Of a stretch of 64,000 nucleotides of DNA, positions 27,453 to 36,127 are shown one piece after another. The notes below the pieces were generated by a model. It searched no databases. It was not told the DNA's origin and saw only the letters and a list, made by a program, of their open reading frames with translations. Origin of the DNA: Filimonas lacunae (GTDB lineage: Bacteria > Bacteroidota > Bacteroidia > Chitinophagales > Chitinophagaceae); contig NZ_AP017422.1 of NCBI RefSeq assembly GCF_002355595.1, forward strand, positions 4,092,001 to 4,156,000, read 5' to 3'. Made by a program: the position numbers and the translations under genes. Position 1 is the stretch's first letter. Each line of letters begins with the position of its first letter.

Positions 27453-28610
27453 TTATCTTTTATTGCCAGCCAGCACTGTAACCGTATGGTCGGCAACCTC
27501 GAATTGTACGCCACTCAGCTCCAGCACCTTCAACACCTCCGCCAGGTTTTGACTCATGGAAATGCTGCCGGAGAATTTTGAATGCTGATCAAAACCTTTT
27601 TCAAACAGAACCTCTACGGCATACCAACGCTGTATTTTTCTCATAACGCCGCTGATATCTGCCCTGGTAAAAACAAACTTGTCGTTCATCCACGATACAA
27701 TGCCGGACGTATCTGCTTCCGTTACGCGAATGCCCGGGTTTGCCTGTGCGGTAATGGCCTGCTGTCCGGGTTGCAGCAAACTTTGCTGCGTACCGCTGCG
27801 CACAGCCACCTTGCCTTGTAATAAGGTAGTGGCCGCTTCCACCTCATCGGAATAAGCATTGATATTAAAGCGTGTACCCAGCACCTGCACCTGTTGATGC
27901 GGGGTGGTTACTATAAAAGGCTGGTGCGGATTAGCAGCCACTTCCAGGTACGCTTCCCCGGTTATTTCCACGGTTCGTTGGGTACCGTTAAAAGCCAGCG
28001 GAAAGCGGATAGAAGAAGCCGTGTTCAGCCATACTCTGGAGCCATCGGGCAGTATTACATGGTATTGACCACCGCGTGGTGTGGCCAGGGTATTAAAGCC
28101 GGCAGGCCCCCCCTTTGCCTGCTGTTGGTAGCTTAGTTGCCCGCCGGAGAAGTTGAGGATCTTTACCCCGTTGGCATCTTCAATGGTGTTATTAGCTGTC
28201 TGGTTCAATACAATGGTTTGGCCATTGCTCAGGGTAAGCGTGGCTTTATCAGAAGCGGGTTGTATATGTGTAGCACTTTCCAGCCTGTCGCGCCTGGGTA
28301 TATCACGAAATAGCCACCAGGTGCCGGCAACCGCCAGCAATACCACCGCTGCGGCGGAAAGATAGCGATACAAAGGCCACATATGGCGCAGGATGCCCTT
28401 GCGTTGTTGCTGCTGCCTTATCTTTTCCAGTATACGAATACGCTGCTCTTCGGTACCCATGCCACGCATAGCCCCTTCCTGCAACAGTTCCTCTATCACC
28501 GCATTGATCTCTGCATCATGCTGTACCGACCCCTGTAAAAACGCTTCCAGCTCGTTGGCTTTCAGTTGGGAAGTGAGGTATTCATTGAATTGTTGTGTCC
28601 ACTTTTTCAT
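27453..28610 (-). CDS. FecR family anti-sigma factor
   Basis: A 385-residue inner-membrane protein: cytosolic N-terminal sigma-binding region, one membrane helix (about residues 83-105, YLSAAAVVLLAVAGTWWLF), a periplasmic FecR domain (TPRGGQYHVILPDGSRVWLN) and a C-terminal DUF4974-like secretin/TonB-type subdomain (ISGVMRKIQRWYAVEV). It should hold the adjacent sigma factor inactive until the STN domain of the downstream SusC signals. It is similar throughout to the FecR protein at 30114. Confidence 0.93.
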   Translation of the reverse strand: MKKWTQQFNEYLTSQLKANELEAFLQGSVQHDAEINAVIEELLQEGAMRGMGTEEQRIRILEKIRQQQQRKGILRHMWPLYRYLSAAAVVLLAVAGTWWLFRDIPRRDRLESATHIQPASDKATLTLSNGQTIVLNQTANNTIEDANGVKILNFSGGQLSYQQQAKGGPAGFNTLATPRGGQYHVILPDGSRVWLNTASSIRFPLAFNGTQRTVEITGEAYLEVAANPHQPFIVTTPHQQVQVLGTRFNINAYSDEVEAATTLLQGKVAVRSGTQQSLLQPGQQAITAQANPGIRVTEADTSGIVSWMNDKFVFTRADISGVMRKIQRWYAVEVLFEKGFDQHSKFSGSISMSQNLAEVLKVLELSGVQFEVADHTVTVLAGNKR

Positions 28611-28680
28611 GCCTGTTATCAGCTTCTGTGAACTAAAGACGACTAACCTTCTGTTTTGCTACTACACTTCTGCAAAAAAA

Positions 28681-29277
28681 TTATAAAAAAGCCCGGAGAA
28701 GGGCTGCCAGCCAGATAAGATTGGTATTGTAGGGAAGTAGATATTCACGGATATGTTTGAGCGCCCGAACCATATGATTGCGCACTGTATGGACAGAAAT
28801 GCCCAGTTCTTCGGCAATTTGTTCGTAAGTAAGCCCCTGCTCGCGGTTTAACCGGTACACCTGCTGCTGCTGGGCAGAAAGTCCGGCTACAGCGGCTTCC
28901 AGGATGGCCGATACTTCTTTTTCCATCAGCTGATCTTCGGGAGTGAATTCGTAGCCGCTGAAATAGTGTTGCAGCCGCTCTGCATGCTCCTTGCGTATAC
29001 GCAGCTTTTTAAAATCGGAGAAAATATGGTTCCTCGCTAAAATAAACAGGTAGTTATCAAAACGGGTTACTGCGGTAAGTTCCTGACGCTTATTCCATAT
29101 TTTCAGGAATATTTCCTGCACTACATCTTCTGCCATGGCTTCCGACTTGGTAAGCACAAGGGCTACGCTGTATATATTATCCCAGTATTGATTGAACAGT
29201 TCGGTAAAGGCAGCGTTATCGCCTGCCGCCACACGTTCCAGTAATTCGCTGTTATGATATGTAAGGTTACGGTTCAA
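28681..29277 (-). CDS. ECF RNA polymerase sigma factor
   Basis: A 198-residue sigma-70 family factor with region 2 (AEDVVQEIFLKIWNKR) and region 4 (LTYEQIAEELGISVHTVRNHMVRALKHI). The C-terminus ends in a short hydrophobic run (LIWLAALLRAFL). It lies 70 bp before the FecR gene on the same strand. It should drive the FecR-SusC-SusD-DUF1735-thioredoxin operon. Confidence 0.92.
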   Translation of the reverse strand: MNRNLTYHNSELLERVAAGDNAAFTELFNQYWDNIYSVALVLTKSEAMAEDVVQEIFLKIWNKRQELTAVTRFDNYLFILARNHIFSDFKKLRIRKEHAERLQHYFSGYEFTPEDQLMEKEVSAILEAAVAGLSAQQQQVYRLNREQGLTYEQIAEELGISVHTVRNHMVRALKHIREYLLPYNTNLIWLAALLRAFL

Positions 29278-29459
29278 TGCAGTTGTGTCGCTATCCTATG
29301 GAGTATACGATGGTATGCGTGCAAAGTAAGCTGTTTTTATGAATTTACATACCGGTGTGCAGGTGATGATGGTCATATGCTTCTGGTAAAGCCATACCAT
29401 ACTTTGTGCGTTTTTACACTTACATTAGCGCTTTGTAAACAAACTGCGGTGTATATATA

Positions 29460-30104
29460 TTGAAAGAGGAGCAGGAATATAGCAGCGGGCACGTACATGA
29501 AAACGAACAATTGTTATTGCAGCAGTTAGGAGGGCCTGAAACTGCGGCGTACCAGGCGTTTACCCAGGTGTATCATCGCTATTACCAGTTATTATATCAG
29601 TACATTTTTCCTTTCGCCCACCGTTCGGCTCTTGAAACCCAGGAAGTTATCCAGGTAGTATTTGTAAAGCTCTGGTTAAAGCGCGACATGCTATCAGGTG
29701 TACGTTATTTCAGGCCCTACCTGTTTCGTATGGCCCGTAACGCCGCCATGGACCTTTACCGGCAGCAGCGGCACCGGGATAAATACGAACAGCTTTCGGC
29801 CCATAACCGGGACGAACAAACCTGGCAAACAGAAAACGAACTGGCGTTGAAAGAGTATCATCACACCGCACAGCAGGCTATTATGCAGTTACCCGAAAGG
29901 CGACGTATGATTTTTCTGCTGCGCACCGTATCCGATCTTTCCCTCGATGAAATTGCCCAACAGCTATCGCTGTCGAAAGACGTGGTAAAAAAGCAGCTGT
30001 ATTTATCGGTGGCTTTCATCAAACAACAATTATCAGAAAAAGGCGGAATCATTTTTTTCCTGTTCACCATCCTCTTTTCTTATGTAGCAGCGTCATTATG
30101 GTAA
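29460..30104 (+). CDS. ECF RNA polymerase sigma factor with C-terminal hydrophobic segment
   Basis: A 214-residue sigma-70 factor with region 2 (ETQEVIQVVFVKLWLKR) and region 4 (LSLDEIAQQLSLSKDVVKKQLYLSVAFI). The last ~20 residues (IIFFLFTILFSYVAASLW) form a predicted membrane helix, unusual for a sigma factor and suggesting membrane tethering. No ATG is available near the N-terminus, so a TTG at 29460 is the best start. It is divergent from the other sigma gene across a 182-bp shared region and is followed after 9 bp by its FecR gene. Confidence 0.88.
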   Translation: MKEEQEYSSGHVHENEQLLLQQLGGPETAAYQAFTQVYHRYYQLLYQYIFPFAHRSALETQEVIQVVFVKLWLKRDMLSGVRYFRPYLFRMARNAAMDLYRQQRHRDKYEQLSAHNRDEQTWQTENELALKEYHHTAQQAIMQLPERRRMIFLLRTVSDLSLDEIAQQLSLSKDVVKKQLYLSVAFIKQQLSEKGGIIFFLFTILFSYVAASLW

Positions 30105-30113
30105 CGTAGTTAC

Positions 30114-31304
30114 ATGCTTAACAAATCACTATTAGAAAAAATAGCGGCAGGCACAGCTTCGCCGCAGGAAACAGCTCAGTTTCAGCAATGGCTGCAAACG
30201 CTGAAGGAGACTGATTTGCGCGAAGCAATGCGGGCATGGGAAACTACCCTGCCCCAACCAATGGCTGCACCACAGGGCGACGAAGCAGTATTACAACAGA
30301 TTACGCAAACCCTGCAACAGCAGGGCGCATTATTACATACGCACAAACGTTCGGGGGGACGTTTACGTGCTTTGGGTTGGTCAACAGCAGTTGCGGCGGC
30401 TATACTATTAGTAGTAGCCGCTGGCACCTGGCTTTTGATCACTCCTAAAGATCAGCCGTCATCGCCGGTAATAGCTGCAGCCGATAAAGCGCCTGCTACC
30501 GGCAGGGCTACCCTTACACTGGCCAGCGGTAAGGTGATTGAACTGAACAATAACACGAATGGCACCGTAGCACGCGAAGGCGGTATTACCATTGTAAAAC
30601 TGGATAGCGGCCAGATAGCTTACCAGCCGGACATCACCGCCGGCGATGACGCTGCCGGATGGAACACTCTTAGCACCCCCAAAGGTGGCCTGTTTCAGGT
30701 GGTATTACCCGATGGCACTAAAGTGTGGCTCAATGCAGCTTCCAGCTTACGCTATCCCTCTCGTTTTACCGGCGCTAACCGCACGGTAACGCTTGCAGGA
30801 GAAGCCTATTTTGAAGTAGCAGCCAACAAGGCCATGCCGTTTATAGTAACTACACAGCAACAACAGGTGCAGGTGTTAGGCACTGCTTTTAACATCAATG
30901 CCTACAGCGATGAAGATGCCACCCGCACCACCCTGCTACAGGGTAGCGTTCGGGTGCAAACCACTACCGCTGGCAATGCCAGCTGCCTGTTAACACCGGC
31001 CCAACAAGCGGTTGTAAACACAGGCGGGTTAACCGTAACCAGCCCCGACATGCAACAGGTAATGGCCTGGAAAGAAGGCGAATTCCGTTTCCAGCATATG
31101 AAAATAACCAGCATTATGCGGCAGATTGCCCGCTGGTACGATGTGGAAGTGGAATACAGCGGCCCGGTGCCCGGTAATGAATTTTATGGAGTTATCCCAC
31201 GTAAAGAATACGTGTCGCAGATATTAAAAGCTTTATCACTTACCAAAAACGTGCATTTTATTATGAGAGGGAATACTATCGTAGTTATGGCCGGGCCTGC
31301 TTAA
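30114..31304 (+). CDS. FecR family anti-sigma factor
   Basis: A 396-residue FecR protein with an N-terminal cytosolic region, one membrane helix (about residues 82-105, AAAILLVVAAGTWLLI), a periplasmic FecR domain (TPKGGLFQVVLPDGTKVWLN) and a C-terminal DUF4974-like domain (ITSIMRQIARWYDVEVEY). It is paired with the ECF sigma gene just upstream and an STN-containing SusC downstream. Confidence 0.93.
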   Translation: MLNKSLLEKIAAGTASPQETAQFQQWLQTLKETDLREAMRAWETTLPQPMAAPQGDEAVLQQITQTLQQQGALLHTHKRSGGRLRALGWSTAVAAAILLVVAAGTWLLITPKDQPSSPVIAAADKAPATGRATLTLASGKVIELNNNTNGTVAREGGITIVKLDSGQIAYQPDITAGDDAAGWNTLSTPKGGLFQVVLPDGTKVWLNAASSLRYPSRFTGANRTVTLAGEAYFEVAANKAMPFIVTTQQQQVQVLGTAFNINAYSDEDATRTTLLQGSVRVQTTTAGNASCLLTPAQQAVVNTGGLTVTSPDMQQVMAWKEGEFRFQHMKITSIMRQIARWYDVEVEYSGPVPGNEFYGVIPRKEYVSQILKALSLTKNVHFIMRGNTIVVMAGPA

Positions 31305-31453
31305 AACCGGCGCCACATAACACTTTTAGACTGTAAGGTAAGCACATAAAAAAGCCGGAAGCGTCTGCTCACGCCGCCGGCCAAAAGTGTGGGCTTACTG
31401 TAATGCCATCTTGCGAATAACAAAAACGTGTAAACTCCAAACCACACAAAAGT

Positions 31454-34400
31454 ATGAAACTGCTATTGGTTATGAAACTATCTGCTATTTTCTTATTAGC
31501 AGCCACCTTGCAGGTGAGTGCCCGGTCTTATTCCCAGAAAGTATCTATTTCGGGGAAAGACCTTTCGCTGAGCCGGGTATTTGAGCTGATTAAACAACAA
31601 ACCGGCTACGCCTTTGTAGCCGACCAGTCTGTGCTGGCGCATGCGCCGGCGGTTACGCTGAACGTAAAAGAAGCGCCGCTGGAAGAGGTATTAAAAACCT
31701 GCCTGCGCAACCAGGCTTTAACCTATACCATTACGGATAATATTATAGTCATTGCCCGCAGCACCAGTAACAAGGCGGCCGATGCCCTGAACAGTTATTA
31801 TGTTCCTCCGGCAGCCGAACAGCTTACCGGCACTGTGGAAGATGAAGCAGGACAACCTTTGGCCGGTGTGGCAGTATTGCTGAAAGCGGTAAAGAAAACC
31901 GTGCAAACAGACGCGCAGGGGCGTTTTGTTTTTGCGAATATTGCCCCCGGCCAATACACTTTACTGTTTACCAACATAGGCTATGCGGACCAACAGCTGA
32001 CCATTACCCTACAGGCGGGCATGCCACCCGTGCGTGTAATACTCGCTCCTTCTGTTAACAAGCTGGACGAAACAGTGGTAAAAGGGTATTATCAAACATC
32101 CCGCAAACTAAACACCGGTAACGTGGCTACCGTGAAATCAGACGATATAGCCCGCCAGCCCGTAGGCGATCCCCTGGCTGCCTTACAGGGCCGCGTAGCA
32201 GGCCTGTTTGTAAACGCTTCCAATGGTTTACCCGGCGCCGGCTTTACCGTAAGGTTACGTGGCCAGAACTCGCTGGTAAATGGAAACGACCCATTGTATA
32301 TTATTGATGGCGTGCCTTATACTTCTGACCCGCTGGACCAGTTTACCAGCGCTAACGGCAAGCAAAGTCCATTAAGCCTGATTAACCCGGCCGACATTGA
32401 GCGCATGGATATATTGAAAGATGCCGATGCCACTGCCATTTATGGTTCGCGTGGCGCCAATGGCGTTATCCTCATTACTACCCGCAAAGGCAAAGCAGGC
32501 AAAACCCAGTTTAACTTCAATGTATATACCGGTGGCAGTAAAGTAGTGCACATGCTGCCCATGCTCAATACCACTGAATACCTGCAAATGCGGAAAGAAG
32601 CATTTGCCAATGATGGCATTACACCTAATGCCGATAACGCGCCCGACCTGTTCACCTGGAGCAATCAGCAAAGCACCGACTGGCAGAAGTATATGTTCGG
32701 ACACACCGGTAAAGTAACGCAGGCAACTGCTTCCATATCTGGTGGCAGCGCCCAAACACATTTCATGTTCAGCACCACCTACCGTAAAGAAAACACGGTG
32801 CTGGCGGGCGATGCAGGCTATCAGCGCGGTTCAGCACACCTGAACATTGAACACAACAGCAACGATAACAGGTTTAACATTACTGCTTCTGTCAACTTCA
32901 CCACAGATAAGAACAACTCCCTATCTGCTGACATTACCCAGTTTTACGATCTGTCGCCCAACTATCCTTTATACGATTCTACCGGTAACTATTACTGGTT
33001 TAAAACCACCGCACAAAACCCGGCAGCTTACCTGGAAAGAAAATCCATTTCGCGTACCACCAACCTCCTGGCCAGTTCTACCATACGCTATACGCTGTTA
33101 CCAGGCCTGAACCTGAAAACCAGCCTGGGCTATAACCAGGCCAATTCGGACGTGGTGCAAACCTACCCGGACATTTCGTTAAACCCCGTTACCAGCACCG
33201 GCAGTTTCAGCTATTTTGGCAATACCACTTTGCGTTCGTACACCATAGAGCCGCAGGTAGATTACAACATAGTGGCAGGCCCCGGCAAACTGCAATTACT
33301 GGCAGGCGCTACCTGGCAGCAAAGCGTGCGGGAAGGCAGGAACCTGCTGGGTGAAAACTTCCCCAGCGATAAGTTACTGGAAGATATCGCCTCTGCCGGC
33401 AGCATCACCAACCGCAACCCCGGCGTGTACCAGTTTTACCGCTATACGGCTGGTTATGGAAGAGCCAACTATAACATACAGGACAAATACATTATCAACG
33501 CCACTTTCCGCCGCGATGGCAGTACCCGGTTTGGCAGTGGCAGGCGCTTTGGCAACTTTGGTGCATTAGGCGCTGCCTGGATATTTACCAATGAATCATT
33601 CTTTCCATCCAACAGCATTGTCAGCTTTGGTAAACTACGTGCCAGCTATGGCAGCTCGGGCAACGACCAGATGGGTGGTTATTACGACTACCTCGATAGC
33701 TGGAGCCCCGTGAGTTATCCTTATGACGGCGTTTCTGGTTTAACCCCTTCTCGTATTGCCAATCCTTACTTTAGCTGGGAGCGAAATAAAAAGCTGGAAC
33801 TGGCATTGGAAACCGGCTTCTTTAAAGACCGCATTTTGCTGAACATTAACTACTATCGCAATATTTCTGATAACCAGATACTGGATTATGCCTTATCTCC
33901 ACAGGCGGGCCGTCCATCCGTTACCGTAAACTTCCCGGCTACTGTATTAAATACCGGCCTGGAACTGGAATTGAACACTACCAACATTCAGCGTAAAAAC
34001 TTTACCTGGAAAACATCTGTAAACTTTACCCTTCCCAGCAATAAGCTGCAGCGGTATGACGACATAGCCAACTCTTCTTACAATAATGTATACGTGGTGG
34101 GCAAGTCGTTAACCATTGTAAAAGGCTATCAGTTCACCGGCGTAAATCCATCTACCGGTGTAGCTGAATTCCAGGATGTAACGGGCGATAACCGCGTATC
34201 GGAATACGACGATTATGTAGTAATGGGTAAAACGATGCCGGACTACTATGGTGGTTTACAAAACAGTTTCACGTACAAGAACCTGCAACTCGATTTCCTG
34301 GTACAGTTAGTACACCAGGAAGGCCCTACTGTGCATTACAGCAGGCTGGCCTCTCCTATTGGTATTATGGTGAACCAGGATAAAGATGCGTTACGCCGCT

Positions 34401-34720
34401 GGCAGAAAGCAGGTGATATTACCGACATTCCCCGGGCCAGCTTAACAGCAGGCAATGCCGCTTACGATGCGTATAGCAATTACTACCGCCTGTCTACCGC
34501 TGCATGGGGTGACGCTTCTTATATCCGTTTAAAGAATGTATCGCTGCGTTACGATCTCAGCAGTTATGTGAAAAAATGGAAGCTCAGTGGCCTGAGTGTA
34601 TATGTGCTGGCACAAAACCTGTTCACCATCACCAGCTACGATGGCTTTGATCCGGAAACACAGGGACGCGTGCTGCCACCCTTAAAAACCATTACCGCCG
34701 GTTTACAATTATCGTTTTAA
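31454..34720 (+). CDS. STN-containing SusC/RagA family TonB-linked receptor
   Basis: A 1088-residue outer-membrane transporter: signal peptide (to about ARSYS), STN domain (about residues 30-100), a carboxypeptidase-like repeat (LTGTVEDEAGQPLAGVAV), a plug with VRLRGQNSLVNGNDPLYIID and YGSRGANGVILITT, and a beta-barrel ending LQLSF. The STN domain ties it to the FecR/sigma pair upstream. The 149-bp gap before it holds a GC-rich inverted repeat (GCCGG/CCGGC) of unclear role. Substrate unknown. Confidence 0.93.
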   Translation: MKLLLVMKLSAIFLLAATLQVSARSYSQKVSISGKDLSLSRVFELIKQQTGYAFVADQSVLAHAPAVTLNVKEAPLEEVLKTCLRNQALTYTITDNIIVIARSTSNKAADALNSYYVPPAAEQLTGTVEDEAGQPLAGVAVLLKAVKKTVQTDAQGRFVFANIAPGQYTLLFTNIGYADQQLTITLQAGMPPVRVILAPSVNKLDETVVKGYYQTSRKLNTGNVATVKSDDIARQPVGDPLAALQGRVAGLFVNASNGLPGAGFTVRLRGQNSLVNGNDPLYIIDGVPYTSDPLDQFTSANGKQSPLSLINPADIERMDILKDADATAIYGSRGANGVILITTRKGKAGKTQFNFNVYTGGSKVVHMLPMLNTTEYLQMRKEAFANDGITPNADNAPDLFTWSNQQSTDWQKYMFGHTGKVTQATASISGGSAQTHFMFSTTYRKENTVLAGDAGYQRGSAHLNIEHNSNDNRFNITASVNFTTDKNNSLSADITQFYDLSPNYPLYDSTGNYYWFKTTAQNPAAYLERKSISRTTNLLASSTIRYTLLPGLNLKTSLGYNQANSDVVQTYPDISLNPVTSTGSFSYFGNTTLRSYTIEPQVDYNIVAGPGKLQLLAGATWQQSVREGRNLLGENFPSDKLLEDIASAGSITNRNPGVYQFYRYTAGYGRANYNIQDKYIINATFRRDGSTRFGSGRRFGNFGALGAAWIFTNESFFPSNSIVSFGKLRASYGSSGNDQMGGYYDYLDSWSPVSYPYDGVSGLTPSRIANPYFSWERNKKLELALETGFFKDRILLNINYYRNISDNQILDYALSPQAGRPSVTVNFPATVLNTGLELELNTTNIQRKNFTWKTSVNFTLPSNKLQRYDDIANSSYNNVYVVGKSLTIVKGYQFTGVNPSTGVAEFQDVTGDNRVSEYDDYVVMGKTMPDYYGGLQNSFTYKNLQLDFLVQLVHQEGPTVHYSRLASPIGIMVNQDKDALRRWQKAGDITDIPRASLTAGNAAYDAYSNYYRLSTAAWGDASYIRLKNVSLRYDLSSYVKKWKLSGLSVYVLAQNLFTITSYDGFDPETQGRVLPPLKTITAGLQLSF

Positions 34721-34747
34721 CCAAAACACTGTACAAACCTGATTAGT

Positions 34748-36127
34748 ATGAAACGAATATACCTGATAGCTGTTGCAGCCTTATCCATAGCAGGAAGTGC
34801 CTGCAACAAATACGTAGATACTCCCTTACCCAAAACAGAGCTGGTATCGGAACTGGTTTTCACTACCGATAAAACAGCCACTGCCGCAGTAGTGGGCGTA
34901 TACTCAGAAATGAACGGATTCAATTACCAGTTTCCGAATGTGCTGGTGAACTTTTTGCCGGCCATGGGTGCAGATGAGTTATACTACTATACCACCTTTG
35001 CCACCTTTGATGTGTTTAAAAATAATGCCTTACTACCCAGTAGTCAATATGTGTTAACCATGTGGACACAGCCTTACTATTACATCTATAACGCCAATGC
35101 CTGTATAGAAGGGCTGCAGGCGGCTACCGGTTTAACAGAATCGTTACGGAAGCAGCTGCTGGGCGAATCTTATTTCCTGCGCGCTTTCTATCATTTTTAC
35201 CTGGTGAACCTGTATGGCGATGTGCCTTTGATCACTTCTACGCATTACGAAACCACTTCGCTGCAACCGAGGGCTAAAACCTCCCAGGTATATGAAACCA
35301 TTGTAAGCGATCTGAAACAGGCGAAGGAACTGATGAACGATGCCTATCCTTCCGGCAACCGAGTGCGCCCTAACAAAGCCGTAGCTACCGCCATGCTGGC
35401 GCGCGTGTATCTGTACCTGCACCAGTGGCAGGCTGCCGAAACAGAAGCATCGGAAGTCATCAGCAATAATAATTATGCGTTGCTGAGCAATTTAAACCAG
35501 GTGTTCCTGGGCAACAGCAAAGAAGCCCTATGGCAGCTGCAACCTGTAAACATCAGCGGCGGCCGCAACACCTGGGAAGGTTTTACGGCTACACCTGCTA
35601 CCGCTACTTCCACTCCGCTGTACCGACTGGACAGCACCCTGGCAGCCGCTTTTGAACCCGGTGATGCCCGTAAAGCCAACTGGACCGGCAGCAGAACTTT
35701 AAGCACTGGTGCTACCGTGTATTTCCCTTATAAGTATAAAATACGCACCAACACAGCAGGTGTAACCGAATATTCTATGGTAATGCGTTTGGCAGAACAA
35801 TACCTGGTACGCGCAGAAGCCAGGGCACAACAGGATAAGCTGAGCGATGCCCGTGCCGATCTCGACACACTACGCCACCGGGCATTACTGACTTCCCTGC
35901 CCGAAACATTGGATAAAGACGGCGTATTGCTGGCTGTGGAACAAGAGCGCAGGGTGGAACTGTTTACCGAATGGGGACACCGCTGGCTGGACCTGAAACG
36001 TACCCAAAGAGCCGATGCTGTATTGGGCGCACGTAAAGGCACTAACTGGCAATCGAAAGATACCCTGTATCCGATACCAGCAGATGCGATTAAATCAAAT
36101 CCACATTTAACACAAAATGATTACTAG
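34748..36127 (+). CDS. SusD/RagB family lipoprotein
   Basis: A 459-residue outer-membrane lipoprotein (lipobox GSAC, Cys19, then NKYVDTPLP). SusD-type segments include YFLRAFYHFYLVNLYGDVPL, typical of the family's TPR core, and a C-terminal RRVELFTEWGHRWLDLKR. It follows SusC by 27 bp and overlaps the start of the thioredoxin gene by 11 bp. Ligand unknown. Confidence 0.93.
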   Translation: MKRIYLIAVAALSIAGSACNKYVDTPLPKTELVSELVFTTDKTATAAVVGVYSEMNGFNYQFPNVLVNFLPAMGADELYYYTTFATFDVFKNNALLPSSQYVLTMWTQPYYYIYNANACIEGLQAATGLTESLRKQLLGESYFLRAFYHFYLVNLYGDVPLITSTHYETTSLQPRAKTSQVYETIVSDLKQAKELMNDAYPSGNRVRPNKAVATAMLARVYLYLHQWQAAETEASEVISNNNYALLSNLNQVFLGNSKEALWQLQPVNISGGRNTWEGFTATPATATSTPLYRLDSTLAAAFEPGDARKANWTGSRTLSTGATVYFPYKYKIRTNTAGVTEYSMVMRLAEQYLVRAEARAQQDKLSDARADLDTLRHRALLTSLPETLDKDGVLLAVEQERRVELFTEWGHRWLDLKRTQRADAVLGARKGTNWQSKDTLYPIPADAIKSNPHLTQNDY

